Assembly: GCA_017999365.1 (NCBI GenBank)
Contig: JAGNLW010000002.1
Location: 367,348-431,347 of the forward strand
Source of the DNA: Candidatus Aminicenantota bacterium
GTDB lineage: Bacteria > Acidobacteriota > Aminicenantia > Aminicenantales > Saccharicenantaceae
Reading direction: 5' to 3'
Length of the DNA: 64,000 nt
In this document: one piece after another, positions 9,770 through 20,626 of the stretch
Layout: every line of letters starts with the position of its first letter
Numbering within the stretch: position 1 is the stretch's first letter
Made by a program: the position numbers and the translations under genes
The notes under the pieces: model-generated
What the model was told of the DNA's origin: nothing
Databases searched by the model: none
Seen by the model: the letters and a program-made list of their open reading frames with translations, nothing else

Positions 9770-10717
9770 ATGAGCGAACCGATCGCCGCCCCGCCATCGA
9801 CCCTCCGGAAATGGCTCGTCGCGGCCCGTCCATGGTCGTGGCCGGCCTCGACCATGCCGGTCGTCTTCGGCACCGCCTTGGCCGTCGTCGCGGGCGGGGC
9901 CCGCTTCTCCCCTCTCCTCTTCCTCTGGGCCCTGGTGACCATGGTCGTCCTGCACTCGGCGGCCAATATGCTCAGCGACGTCTTCGACTTCCGGCGCGGC
10001 CTCGACCGCGACGTGACCCCGGTCAGCGGGGCCGTCGTCCGCGGCTGGCTCACGGACCGGGAGGCGGCCCGTGCGGCCGCCGTCCTGTTCGCGGCCGGCG
10101 CCGTTTCGGGCCTGGCCATCGCCGCCGTCACCGGCCGGGCCCTCTTCGCCGTCGGCGCCATAGGCCTGGCGGTCGGGATCTTCTATACGCTCCTCAAGGC
10201 CCGGGCCCTCGGCGACCTGGCGGTCTTCCTCGATTTCGGGCTCCTCGGCGCGGCCGGGGCCTGGATCGTCCAGACCGGCCGCTTTTCCTGGCTGCCCGTC
10301 GTCTGGACCGTGCCCATGGCCATGCTCGTCATCGCCATCCTCCACGCCAACAACTGGCGCGACATCGGCTCGGACGGCGAGCGCCGGGTCCGGACCGTCG
10401 CGGGCCTCATCGGCGACCGCGGTTCGCTCGCCTATTACGGGCTGCTCGTCTTCGGCCCGATCGCCCTCGACCTCCTGTTCATCGGCCTGCCGCGCGTCGC
10501 CGGCGGGCCGCTCCAGCCGATGCCCTGGACGTTCCTGCTCGTCCTGTTGTCCCTGCCGAACGCCCTGCGGCTGTGGGGACGGGCGGCGCGCCGCGCCGCG
10601 CCGCGCAGGCCGCTCGACTTCGTCATCCTGGACGGCGCCACGGCCCGCCACAACCTGGTCTTCGGCCTGCTCAGCGCGGCCGCCGTCGTCCTCGAAGGGC
10701 TCCTGAGGCTCGGATGA
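9770..10717 (+). CDS. menA: UbiA-family prenyltransferase, MenA-like
   Basis: A 315-residue integral membrane protein with about eight hydrophobic segments. The two Asp-rich motifs of the UbiA family are present: NMLSDVFDFRRGLDRD (about residues 65-80) and NNWRDIGSDGERRVRTVAGLIG (about 190-211). The second matches the NNxRDxxxDxxxGkxTLA signature of 1,4-dihydroxy-2-naphthoate polyprenyltransferase, so menaquinone biosynthesis is the best guess. No other men genes are nearby, so a different aromatic acceptor is possible. There is no Shine-Dalgarno sequence before the ATG; a TATAAA box at 9758-9763 would start transcription at the ATG itself. Its stop overlaps the start of the next gene (ATGA). 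Confidence 0.85.
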   Translation: MSEPIAAPPSTLRKWLVAARPWSWPASTMPVVFGTALAVVAGGARFSPLLFLWALVTMVVLHSAANMLSDVFDFRRGLDRDVTPVSGAVVRGWLTDREAARAAAVLFAAGAVSGLAIAAVTGRALFAVGAIGLAVGIFYTLLKARALGDLAVFLDFGLLGAAGAWIVQTGRFSWLPVVWTVPMAMLVIAILHANNWRDIGSDGERRVRTVAGLIGDRGSLAYYGLLVFGPIALDLLFIGLPRVAGGPLQPMPWTFLLVLLSLPNALRLWGRAARRAAPRRPLDFVILDGATARHNLVFGLLSAAAVVLEGLLRLG

Positions 10718-11367
10718 CCGTCGCGCGTTCGAAACGGGAGCCGCTCCTCGTCGGCGCCGCGGGCGCCATCGCGGCGGCCCTGTTCATCGCCCTGTTCCGC
10801 TTCGGGCGGCTCGGGCCGTTCGATTTTTGGGCCGGGCTGGCCGCGAGCATCGTCGTCGCGCTCGTCCCGGCCTTCGCCGTCGACAGGGGTTACGCCCGGC
10901 GCCTCGTGGCCGACCTGCGGACGGGCGCCGTCCGCAAGATCGCCCTCGGGATCGCCTCGGCCGCCGCGCTCTACGGCGTCTTCGCCGTCGGCCGTCTCGT
11001 CGCCCTGCGCCTGTTCCCCTTCGCCGCGGGCGGCATCGCCGCCGTCTACGGCCTCAAGGCCGGCGTCGCCCTGCCCCGCGTCGTCCTACTCATCGGGCTG
11101 ATCATCGGGCCGGGCGAGGAACTGTTCTGGCGCGGCTTCTTCCAGGAGCGGACGGGGGCCACGACGCGCCCCGTCGCCGGTTTCGTCCTGACGGCCCTGC
11201 TCTACACCGCCGTCCACATGGCTTCGGGCAACCTCATGCTGGTCCTGGCCGCGGCGGTCTGCGGCGTCTTCTGGGGCGCCCTCTATCTCCGCTTCCGCTC
11301 GCCGCTGCTCAACGTGGTCAGCCACACCCTCTGGGACCTGGCCGTCTTCGTCGTCTTTCCGTTCTGA
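10714..11367 (+). CDS. CPBP family intramembrane metalloprotease
   Basis: A 217-residue multi-pass membrane protein of the CPBP (CAAX protease and bacteriocin-processing, Abi/Rce1-like) family. The glutamate motif is PGEELFWRGFFQER, followed by the first histidine in YTAVHMASGN and the last in VSHTLWDLAVF, giving the EExxxR-FxxxH-HxxxD/N-type active site in the membrane. The start ATG overlaps the menA-like stop, so the pair is translationally coupled. Substrates of bacterial CPBP proteases are mostly unknown. The pairing with a prenyltransferase recalls Rce1, which cleaves prenylated proteins, but that link is speculative. Confidence 0.88.
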   Translation: MTVARSKREPLLVGAAGAIAAALFIALFRFGRLGPFDFWAGLAASIVVALVPAFAVDRGYARRLVADLRTGAVRKIALGIASAAALYGVFAVGRLVALRLFPFAAGGIAAVYGLKAGVALPRVVLLIGLIIGPGEELFWRGFFQERTGATTRPVAGFVLTALLYTAVHMASGNLMLVLAAAVCGVFWGALYLRFRSPLLNVVSHTLWDLAVFVVFPF

Positions 11368-11380
11368 GCGGACCGGGGCC

Positions 11381-11444
11381 AGGTCTTTACATTCCAAGGG
11401 GAAGAACAGCGTTTGTGAATGCCAGGCACCGTCTTATGGTGCCG
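11381..11444. repeat. Dispersed repeat, family B copy 1
   Basis: The first 49 bp (11381-11429) match 25035-25083 at about 40 positions, sharing blocks AGGTCTT, AGGGGAAGA and CGTTTGTGAATGCCAGG. This copy continues into a small hairpin, GGCACC-gtcttat-GGTGCC. It lies between the convergent CPBP and mntP genes, so it could act as a bidirectional terminator or is a REP-like mobile remnant. Confidence 0.8.
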
Positions 11445-11446
11445 TC

Positions 11447-12010
11447 TTAGGAGAGGTGCTCGACGAGCACCTTGAGGCCGATGCCGATGAGGATGAGCCC
11501 GCCGGCGAGCTCGGCCCGCTTGCCGACGACGCGGCCGACGACCGGTCCCAACTTGGCCCCGGCGACGGTCACGGCGAAGCTCGTCGCGCCGATGACGGCG
11601 GCCGGGAAGAGGATGCCGCTGCCGACGACGCCCAGGCTCAGCCCCACGGCCAGGGCGTCGACGCTCGTGGCCAGGGCCAGGACCAGGAGCCGGGAGCCCT
11701 GGGTCTGGTCGGGGCGGCAGGCCCTCTCCTCGTCGCTGAGCTCGAACGACTCGTAGATCATGCGGCCGCCGATCGCGGCCAACAGGCCGAAGGCGACCCA
11801 GTGGTCGAAGTTCGCGATGAGGCCCAGCAGGCGGTCCCCGGCGAACCAGCCGAGGACGGGCATGGCCGCCTGGAAGCCGCCGAACGCGGCGCCCATGCGC
11901 AGCGCCTGCCTGGCGTTCAGGCCCTTGGCCCCGCAGGCCAGGCCCAGGGTGACGGCGAAGCAGTCCATGGCCAGCGCCAGGGCCATTCCCAGGACGACGA
12001 CGAACGACAT
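11447..12010 (-). CDS. mntP: Manganese efflux pump MntP
   Basis: A 187-residue inner-membrane protein of the MntP/YebN (DUF204) family that exports Mn2+. It has six hydrophobic segments in two homologous halves. The halves carry the paired acidic motifs ALAMDCFAVTLGLACG near the N-terminus and ATSVDALAVGLSLGVVG in the second half; the Asp residues bind the metal. A GGAG site and a TATAAT box (12036-12031, minus strand) lie upstream, and the intergenic gap to the divergent uvrA gene holds a family A palindrome. No yybP-ykoY manganese riboswitch is visible in the short leader. Confidence 0.93.
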   Translation of the reverse strand: MSFVVVLGMALALAMDCFAVTLGLACGAKGLNARQALRMGAAFGGFQAAMPVLGWFAGDRLLGLIANFDHWVAFGLLAAIGGRMIYESFELSDEERACRPDQTQGSRLLVLALATSVDALAVGLSLGVVGSGILFPAAVIGATSFAVTVAGAKLGPVVGRVVGKRAELAGGLILIGIGLKVLVEHLS

Positions 12011-12043
12011 GGGATCTCCTCGAGCGGGCCATTATATAGCAAA

Positions 12044-12074
12044 GGGGACACGTACCGAAGCGGTACGTGTCCCC
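12044..12074. repeat. Palindromic REP-like repeat, family A copy 3
   Basis: Perfect 14-bp inverted repeat GGGGACACGTACCG / CGGTACGTGTCCCC with an AAG loop, placed between the divergent mntP and uvrA genes. A TATAAT hexamer lies on each side, facing outward (12031-12036 for mntP, 12088-12093 for uvrA). Confidence 0.88.
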
Positions 12075-12112
12075 GTCCGAACCGTGTTATAATGGGCGTT
12101 TAAGGCCGGCCC

Positions 12113-14884
<2,772 letters not shown>

Positions 14885-14889
14885 ATTCA

Positions 14890-15097
14890 GGTCACAATCG
14901 GCTTTTGTTGTGGCCTATTAGTGTCCATATATTATAATATTTTTAAAATAGTATTGTTGTTTATTCATTATCAATAATATAATAACATTCATGTGACTCA
15001 TTATGTACATATATTAAACATTTAATAAAAACGGAAGGATCTTTCTGTTTATCGTTTATTCCTTCAATATGTATAACATAGAATAAATTTGCCGCTT
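14890..15097. other. AT-rich intergenic island upstream of a sigma-54-type promoter
   Basis: About 200 bp of very AT-rich sequence in a GC-rich genome. It opens with a hairpin 6 nt after the uvrA stop (GGTCACAA / TTGTGGCC, 14890-14915, one G-T pair), which may be a terminator for uvrA, and then contains runs such as TATTATAATATTTTTAAAAT. No open frame is supported here. Its position just upstream of a -24/-12 promoter suits DNA bending or activator binding, for example an IHF-like TATCAATAATATA stretch near 14969. This role is inferred. Confidence 0.7.
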
Positions 15098-15113
15098 TGG
15101 CATCGTTCTTGCC
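15098..15113 (+). promoter_or_regulatory. Sigma-54 (RpoN)-type -24/-12 promoter
   Basis: TGGCATCGTTCTTGCC matches TGGCAC-N5-TTGCA: GG (15099-15100) and GC (15111-15112) are separated by exactly 10 bp and the flanking T/TT bases are conserved. The predicted start near 15124 gives a 22-nt leader with an AAGGA site before the ATG at 15146. Confidence 0.78.
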
Positions 15114-15145
15114 ATTAGTCTGGCGTGAATCAAGGACAAGGAACG

Positions 15146-15703
15146 ATGCCCATGAAGACGAAACTCGCTCTCGCCGCCCTGACGGTCCTCGCGGTGACCG
15201 TCTCCCTCGGAGCCTCCGAGGCCGTGTGGGAGGTCATCATCCCGACCGGCCTCCAACCCTCGACGACCGTCCTGCCGGATCCTCTGCCCGTGCCGGCCTA
15301 TGTCGAGTACGCCCTCGAAACGGCCCCCCCCGCGCCGGTCGCGGTGAGCGCGCCCCTGCGCCTGCCCGTCTACAGGCCCGCCCCCCGGGCCGGCAAGGCC
15401 CTGTTCGACGCCAATCTGGTCCTCCTGGTCGGGCTCAACGTCGCCGACTACGTTTCGACCAGGGAAGCCCTCAAGTACCCCGGCCTGACGGAGACCAACC
15501 CGCTCATGAAGCCCTTCGTCAAGAGCCCGGCCGCCTTCGCCGCCGTCAAGCTGGGCACGACGGCCCTGTCCTACTGGAGCATGAAGGTCCTGTTCAAGAA
15601 GAACCGGACCGTGGCCTGGATCATGACCACGGCCAGCAACGCCCTGCTGTCGTACGTCGTGGCCAACAACTACCGGCTCATCCAGGGGGCCCGCGCCCGC
15701 TGA
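15146..15703 (+). CDS. Small membrane protein, DUF5658-like
   Basis: A 185-residue protein. The N-terminal MKTKLALAALTVLAVTVSLGASEA looks like a signal peptide or anchor. A proline-rich linker follows (about residues 35-80), then a C-terminal hydrophobic domain beginning LVLLVGLNVADYVSTREALK. The pattern L-N-x-x-D-x-x-S/T-T...ETNPLMKPF followed by three hydrophobic helices resembles DUF5658-type membrane proteins, which have no known function. ATG codons at 15146 and 15152 both follow AAGGA sites; the GTG at 15125 would fall at the predicted transcription start and is unlikely. It is 12 nt from the Fis-type gene downstream and is driven by the sigma-54-type promoter. Confidence 0.8.
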   Translation: MPMKTKLALAALTVLAVTVSLGASEAVWEVIIPTGLQPSTTVLPDPLPVPAYVEYALETAPPAPVAVSAPLRLPVYRPAPRAGKALFDANLVLLVGLNVADYVSTREALKYPGLTETNPLMKPFVKSPAAFAAVKLGTTALSYWSMKVLFKKNRTVAWIMTTASNALLSYVVANNYRLIQGARAR

Positions 15704-15715
15704 CCGGGGACGGCC

Positions 15716-15967
15716 ATGAACGTCTACCTCCAGCGATACCTGGGACTCGACGAGGCCCGCGTGTTCTCCCGGCCCGCCGGCTTCCCGACCCTCAAAGCCC
15801 TGGAGAAGGACTACATCGGTTTCCTGCTCGAGGTCACCGGCCAGAACCGGGCCGAGGTCTCGCGGATCCTGGCCATCTCCCGCTCCACGCTCTACCACAA
15901 GATCCGCCGTTACCGCATCCCCGACGAAGAGGCCGGTCCCTTCGCGGCCGGCTATCCCGAGCCCTGA
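15716..15967 (+). CDS. Stand-alone Fis-type helix-turn-helix protein
   Basis: An 83-residue protein whose central region, from LKALEKDYIGFLLEVTGQNR to ISRSTLYHKIRRYRI (about residues 23-68), matches the Fis/NtrC C-terminal DNA-binding domain (PF02954, HTH_8). Sigma-54 activators carry this domain after an AAA+ module. No AAA+ or receiver domain is present here, so it cannot activate sigma-54 polymerase alone. It might act as a nucleoid-type protein, or compete with or tune an enhancer-binding protein at its own promoter. It lies in an operon behind a sigma-54-type promoter, which supports a feedback role (inference). Confidence 0.85.
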   Translation: MNVYLQRYLGLDEARVFSRPAGFPTLKALEKDYIGFLLEVTGQNRAEVSRILAISRSTLYHKIRRYRIPDEEAGPFAAGYPEP

Positions 15968-16057
15968 CCCGGGGCGTTCTCCGCCGCGCCTCCCCGCTTC
16001 CCCCGCGCCCGAGCCCTGTGATATCCTCGGCCCCGCAGCCCGCTCGAGGAGGAGCCC

Positions 16058-17299
16058 ATGACCGACATCCGCCGCCCCGCCGCACACCGCGCCCTGGCCC
16101 TGGCCTTCGGGATCGTCCTGCTGGCCGGCGCCGCGGCCCCCTGCACCCTGGCCGTCATCTCGGGCAAGGCCGCCCGGAACGGGCGGCCCCTGATGTGGAA
16201 GAACCGCGACACCTCGGCCCTCGACAACAAGCTCATGGCCCTCAGGGGACCCAAGTACGCCTTCACGGCCGTCGTCGACGCCGCCGACGCCGCGGGCGAC
16301 GAAGTCTGGGGCGGCCTGAACACGGCCGGCTTCGCCATCATGAACTCGCAGTCGGACGACCTCATCGACCCGGCCCTCAAGGGCGACGGCGCCGCCAACG
16401 GCGCCTTCATGCGCCGGGCCCTCGGCGAGTGCGCCACCGTCCGCGACTTCGAGGCCCTGCTGGCCCGGACCAAGGGCACGCTCGACCTGGCCGCGAATTT
16501 CGGGGTCATCGACGCCGAGGGCCAGGCCTGCTTCTTCGAGACCTCGCGCCACGGCTGGCAGAAGTTCGACGCGGCCGACCCCCGCATGGCCCCGTTCGGC
16601 ACCCTGGTCCGGACGAACTTCGCCTTCACCTCCCCCGACCCTCTCAAGGGCGGCGGCTTCATCCGCTTCGAGCGCATCTCCCACCTCGTCGAGGCGGCCC
16701 GCGGCGCGGGGCGGCTCGACGCCCGGTTCATCCTCCAGGAGGCCTCTCGCGACCTCGTCCACGAGAAACTCCACTCCTATCCCCTGAGCCGGCCGCTGCC
16801 CGAGGACCCGGCCGAGCCCCTCTACATCAACACCAACGACACCATCAACCGCAACTCGAGCGCCTCGGCCATGGTCTTCGAGGGCGCCCCGTCGCCCGAG
16901 CGGGCCGATCTGGCCACCATGTGGGTCGTCCTGGGCCAACCCGTGGCCGGCGTAGCCGTCCCCGTCTGGCCTTTCGCCGGCGCCGTGCCGGGACCGACGG
17001 CCGGCGCGCCGACGGCCCCGCTCTGCGACTTGGCCCGCGCGGCCGTGGCCTACCTCTACCCCGACCGGCGCGGCCGCATGCCCCAGTACCTCAGCCTCAC
17101 CCGGCTGCGGACCTACGGCGGCGAGGGCTGGCCGGCCAAGCGCCAGAGGATCGAGGACGCCGTCCTGGAGCGGACGGCCGCCGAGCTCGCGAAGTGGGAG
17201 AAGGCCCGTCCGACGGTCGCCCAAGTAGCCGCCTTCCAGGAGTCCGTCGCCTCGGCCGCCTACGAGGCCTGGAAAGCGGATCTCGCCGGCATCCGCTGA
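16058..17299 (+). CDS. Exported Ntn-hydrolase, C45/acyltransferase-like
   Basis: A 413-residue protein with a signal peptide (hydrophobic residues 12-27) ending just before Cys29. The Cys29-Thr-Leu-Ala-Val start followed by GKAARNGRPLMWKNRDT is the pattern of N-terminal nucleophile hydrolases of the acyl-CoA:6-APA acyltransferase (C45) and related penicillin V/bile-salt acylase families, in which the exposed Cys attacks an amide. Further family-like segments are WGGLNTAGFAIMNSQS and NFGVIDAEGQACFFET. Likely activity is hydrolysis of an N-acyl amide in the periplasm; the substrate is unknown. GAGGAGG precedes the ATG. Confidence 0.82.
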   Translation: MTDIRRPAAHRALALAFGIVLLAGAAAPCTLAVISGKAARNGRPLMWKNRDTSALDNKLMALRGPKYAFTAVVDAADAAGDEVWGGLNTAGFAIMNSQSDDLIDPALKGDGAANGAFMRRALGECATVRDFEALLARTKGTLDLAANFGVIDAEGQACFFETSRHGWQKFDAADPRMAPFGTLVRTNFAFTSPDPLKGGGFIRFERISHLVEAARGAGRLDARFILQEASRDLVHEKLHSYPLSRPLPEDPAEPLYINTNDTINRNSSASAMVFEGAPSPERADLATMWVVLGQPVAGVAVPVWPFAGAVPGPTAGAPTAPLCDLARAAVAYLYPDRRGRMPQYLSLTRLRTYGGEGWPAKRQRIEDAVLERTAAELAKWEKARPTVAQVAAFQESVASAAYEAWKADLAGIR

Positions 17300-17323
17300 C
17301 GGGGCCCGCCCCGGCTCACGGCC

Positions 17324-18388
17324 TCACATCCACTTGCGGCGGCGGAAGAAGAGGATCATCCCGCCGACGCAGGCCAGGATGACCGCCCACAGGGCCGGGT
17401 AGGCCCAGCGCCAGCCGATCTCGGGCATGTGCTCGAAGTTCATGCCGTAGACGCCGACGAGAAAAGTGATGGGAATGAAGATGGTCGAGATGATGGTCAG
17501 GACCTTCATGACCTCGTTCATCCGGTTGGAGACGCTCGACAGGTAGGTCTCGAGCATGCTGGTCAGCATCTCGCGGAAGGACTCGACGGTGTCGATGACC
17601 TGGACGGCATGGTCGTAGAGATCGCGAAGAAAGACGTCGGTCGAGCGCTTGATGAGCGGGGTCTCCAGGCGCTCCAGGCCGCTGACGACCTCCCGCAGCG
17701 GCCAGACCGACTTGCGCAGGCCGATCATCTCGCGCTTGAGGGCGTGGATCTCGCGCAGGGTCTCGCGGCCGGGGCCGCCGACGAGGCCGTCCTCGAGGTC
17801 GTCGATGCGCTCGCCGATCCTCTCCAGGACGAAGAAATAGTTGTCGACGACGGCGTCGATGATGGAATAGGCCAGGTAGTCGGGGCCGAGCTTGCGGATG
17901 CGGCCCTTGCCGCCGCGGATCCTCTCGCGGACGGGCCCCAGACAGTCGCCGGGGGTCTCCTGGAAGGACAGGACGTAGTTGGGGCCGAGGATGAGGCTGA
18001 GCTGGTCGGCCGTCATGCCGGTCCCGTCGCTCGCGCACTCGATCATCCGCAGGACGACGAAGACGGCGCCTCCCAGGTCCTCGACCTTGGGCCGCTGGCT
18101 GGTCGTCAGGATGTCCTCGAGGACCAGGGGATGGATGTCGAACCGGGCCCCGAGCTTCTCGACGACGGAGGCGTCCTGGACGCCGTCGACGTTGATCCAG
18201 GTCACGGTCGCCGTGTCCTTGAACGGGAAGCACTCCTCGACCGTGGCCACCTCCTTCTCCAGGAAAGAGGCGGCGTCGTAATCGATGACCGTGATCCGCG
18301 ACGGCCCGGCCTTCTTCTCTCCGACGTGGACCAGGGTGCCGGGCTCGAGCCCGGCCTTGTCCGAACGCTTGGTCAGATCGCTCGCCAT
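17324..18388 (-). CDS. corA: Magnesium/cobalt transport protein CorA
   Basis: A 354-residue CorA family channel for Mg2+ (also Co2+, Ni2+). The large N-terminal cytoplasmic domain contains HPLVLEDILTTSQRPK and LSLILGPNYVLSFQE, followed by a long helical stalk. Two C-terminal transmembrane helices end the protein, the first closing with the selectivity motif YGMNFEHMPE and the second followed by the basic tail FFRRRKWM. A GAGGAGG site lies before the ATG at 18388. It is transcribed convergently with the Ntn-hydrolase gene and appears to be a single-gene unit. Confidence 0.95.
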   Translation of the reverse strand: MASDLTKRSDKAGLEPGTLVHVGEKKAGPSRITVIDYDAASFLEKEVATVEECFPFKDTATVTWINVDGVQDASVVEKLGARFDIHPLVLEDILTTSQRPKVEDLGGAVFVVLRMIECASDGTGMTADQLSLILGPNYVLSFQETPGDCLGPVRERIRGGKGRIRKLGPDYLAYSIIDAVVDNYFFVLERIGERIDDLEDGLVGGPGRETLREIHALKREMIGLRKSVWPLREVVSGLERLETPLIKRSTDVFLRDLYDHAVQVIDTVESFREMLTSMLETYLSSVSNRMNEVMKVLTIISTIFIPITFLVGVYGMNFEHMPEIGWRWAYPALWAVILACVGGMILFFRRRKWM

Positions 18389-18508
18389 GCCGGCCTCCTC
18401 GTTCGCGTGTTCACCCCAGGATATCGCTGTCCGCTCTCTTTTTCCAGGCTCTTCTCCGGGCTCCGGGAAGTCCCTCTCTCGGGCCTTGGCGGGGGATCCC
18501 GGACGCGG

Positions 18509-19876
18509 TCAGACCCGGCCGAGGGCGTCGACGCGCCGGACGTAGGCGTCGATGTCGAACTTGCGCCGCAGGCCGGCCGCGTTCATGTAGCGGACCGTGC
18601 CGAACACGGGCCGCCGGGCCCAGGGGCGGTCGTGCTTGCCGAAGACCCAGGCCACGCCGGCGAACGAGTTGGGATCGCGGCCGTCGAGGGCGTAGATGTT
18701 GTTCAGGGCCAGGGCCGTCCGGAAGGCTGCCCGGGGGGAGGCCGACCACTCCAGGATCTTCTTGCCCCAGTACATGCGCATGGTGTTGTGCATCCGGCCG
18801 GTCAGGACGAGCTCCCGCTGGGCCGCGTTCCAGTAGGGGTCGTGGGTGGCGGCGGCCTCGAGCTGGGCCCGGGTGTAAAGATAGGGGCGAGGGTCCCTGG
18901 CCCGCTCCAGCAGCGTCTCCCGGCTCCAGGCCGGCAGGCCGTCGAAGCGGTCGAAGGCCGGATTGTAGCGGACGAAATTGAACGACAGCTCGCGGCGGAC
19001 GACGAGTTCCTCGAGGAAGGGGGCCCGGCCGTAGGCCGGCCCCTTCATGACGGCCAGGGCCACCGTGAGCGGCGAGATCTGGCCGAAATGGAGATAGGGA
19101 CTGAGGCCGCTCGAGCCGTCGAGGGCCGGATCGTTGCGGTCCACGGCGTAAGCGGCCTGCTTGCGGGCCACGAACTCGCGCAGGCGGCGGGCGGCCTCGG
19201 ATGGGCCGCCCCGCAGGGAGGGCGAAGGGCCGACCGAGCGGTCGACGGCCATCCCGGCCAGGACGGCGGCCTGGTCGTCGAGATCGAGGCCTTCGACGGC
19301 GGGCTCGACCGGGCGGACGCGCAAGGAGGTCTCGCGCACGGGCGTCAGGAAGCGGTCGAGGAGGCGGGTGATCTTCGGCCGCAGCGTGGCCGCGGCGTAT
19401 TCTTCCTTGGGCGAGGCCGTCCCGACGGGCACGACGACGTTCGTGGCCACTTCGACCAGGGGGCACTCCAGGGCGGCCGCGGCATCCCGCCGCCAGGCCC
19501 GTTCGACCCGGACGTAGCCGTCGTCGACGACCATCAGGGCGGAGTCGCGCCCGAAGACGGCCGCCTCGCGGCCCGGGCCGCCGCGCCGGACGACCAGGGG
19601 GATGCCGCGCCGGCGCAGGTCCTCCCGCGTCTCGCGCAGGCCCTCGAGCATGAAGGCGTAGTGCCGGGCGTTGGCTTCGGGATAGGCGTCGGCCAGGACG
19701 AACAGGACGATGAGCGGACGGCCCATCTCGTTGGCCGTCCGGGCGGCGTACTCGAGGGCGTGGTTGGCCGCGGCCCGCTGGGCCGCCTGCATCCAGTAGA
19801 CGACGAACGGCCGCCCCGTCGTCCGGCGGCCGTTGAGCGAACGGACCCGCTCGGCCGGGAGGGGCTCGGAAGGCAT
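18509..19876 (-). CDS. phr: Class II CPD photolyase
   Basis: A 455-residue deoxyribodipyrimidine photolyase that uses FADH- and light to split cyclobutane dimers. The N-terminal domain carries the class II hallmark YWMQAAQRAAANHALEYA. The C-terminal FAD/DNA domain has LSPYLHFGQISP, WNAAQRELVLTGRMHNTMRMYWGKKILEWS and the characteristic ending RPVFGTVRYMNAAGLRRKFD. These favour class II over class I. It lies 34 nt downstream of the SOD gene on the same strand. Possession of a light-dependent enzyme suggests exposure to sunlit surface habitats at least occasionally. Confidence 0.94.
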   Translation of the reverse strand: MPSEPLPAERVRSLNGRRTTGRPFVVYWMQAAQRAAANHALEYAARTANEMGRPLIVLFVLADAYPEANARHYAFMLEGLRETREDLRRRGIPLVVRRGGPGREAAVFGRDSALMVVDDGYVRVERAWRRDAAAALECPLVEVATNVVVPVGTASPKEEYAAATLRPKITRLLDRFLTPVRETSLRVRPVEPAVEGLDLDDQAAVLAGMAVDRSVGPSPSLRGGPSEAARRLREFVARKQAAYAVDRNDPALDGSSGLSPYLHFGQISPLTVALAVMKGPAYGRAPFLEELVVRRELSFNFVRYNPAFDRFDGLPAWSRETLLERARDPRPYLYTRAQLEAAATHDPYWNAAQRELVLTGRMHNTMRMYWGKKILEWSASPRAAFRTALALNNIYALDGRDPNSFAGVAWVFGKHDRPWARRPVFGTVRYMNAAGLRRKFDIDAYVRRVDALGRV

Positions 19877-19910
19877 GGCGGAACGCCGCCGGGGAGGACC
19901 GGCCGGGCCC

Positions 19911-20606
19911 TTACTTGAGCCGCGCGCCGACGGCCGCCCAGTCGACGTTCTTGAAGAAGGCCTCGATGTAGTCGGCCCGCTTCAGGCCGTAGTCGATCAT
20001 GAAGGCGTGCTCGAAGACGTCCATGACCAGCAGGGGCAGGCAGCCGGCCGGATGGCTGACGTCGTGCTCGTTGATCCAGAAGTTGATCAGCCGGCCGTTG
20101 GTCGGGTCCTCGTAGAGGACGACCCAGCCGATGCCGCGCATGGCCCCGGTGGCCCGGAACTCCTTCTCCCACGCCTCGACGTCGCCGTACTGCTCGGCCA
20201 GCCGGCGGGCCAGCAGCGAAGCCGGGTCGAGCCCGCCCTTGCCGCCGAGGTTCTCGAAGTACAGCTCGTGCAGGCGCATGCCGTCGAACTCCCAGCCCAG
20301 GCGGCGCTTGAGTTCGGCGAACTCGGGCGTCCCCGCCTTGCCGTCCTTGGCCATCAGGCCGAGGATGTCGAGGACCTTGTTGCTGTTGGCCACGTAGCCC
20401 TGGTAGAGCGTGAAGTGGTTCTTGAGCAGGGTCTCGCTGAACCCGGGCATCCCCAGGAGCTTGGAGTAATCCTTCGCCGTATAATTCATGTCCCGTCCCT
20501 CCTTGATCGCGTGGGCCCGCCGCTCCCCGGCCCGCAGCGCCCGGCGCGCGGCCCAGACGGGCCCCGCCCAAGCCGCGAGCCTGACGAAATCCCGGCGCCG
20601 GAGCAC
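19911..20606 (-). CDS. sodB: Fe/Mn superoxide dismutase with two possible starts
   Basis: Fe/Mn-SOD family enzyme. The metal ligands appear in LLKNHFTLYQGY (His), LRLHELYFENLGGKG, and the Asp and His of LLVMDVFEHAFMIDYG; INFWINEHDVSH replaces the usual glutamine region. Two starts are plausible. The ATG at 20489 follows a perfect AAGGAGG (20504-20498) and gives a 192-residue cytosolic enzyme of normal length. A GTG at 20606, preceded by GGAGGGG, adds 39 residues that begin LRRRDFVRLAAWAGPVWAARR, a twin-arginine-like signal. The long form could be exported by Tat. The promoter region carries an inverted repeat. Confidence 0.92.
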   Translation of the reverse strand: MLRRRDFVRLAAWAGPVWAARRALRAGERRAHAIKEGRDMNYTAKDYSKLLGMPGFSETLLKNHFTLYQGYVANSNKVLDILGLMAKDGKAGTPEFAELKRRLGWEFDGMRLHELYFENLGGKGGLDPASLLARRLAEQYGDVEAWEKEFRATGAMRGIGWVVLYEDPTNGRLINFWINEHDVSHPAGCLPLLVMDVFEHAFMIDYGLKRADYIEAFFKNVDWAAVGARLK

Positions 20607-20626
20607 GGTCGTCGCCCCTCCCGCCT

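Noticed and set aside
11447..12043. Manganese riboswitch ahead of mntP
   Set aside because: Only about 30 bp separate the start codon from the family A palindrome and no yybP-ykoY core is present.
14885..15145. AT-rich island as a replication origin
   Set aside because: No TTATCCACA-type DnaA boxes or iterons were seen; the position between uvrA and a -24/-12 promoter suits a regulatory region better.
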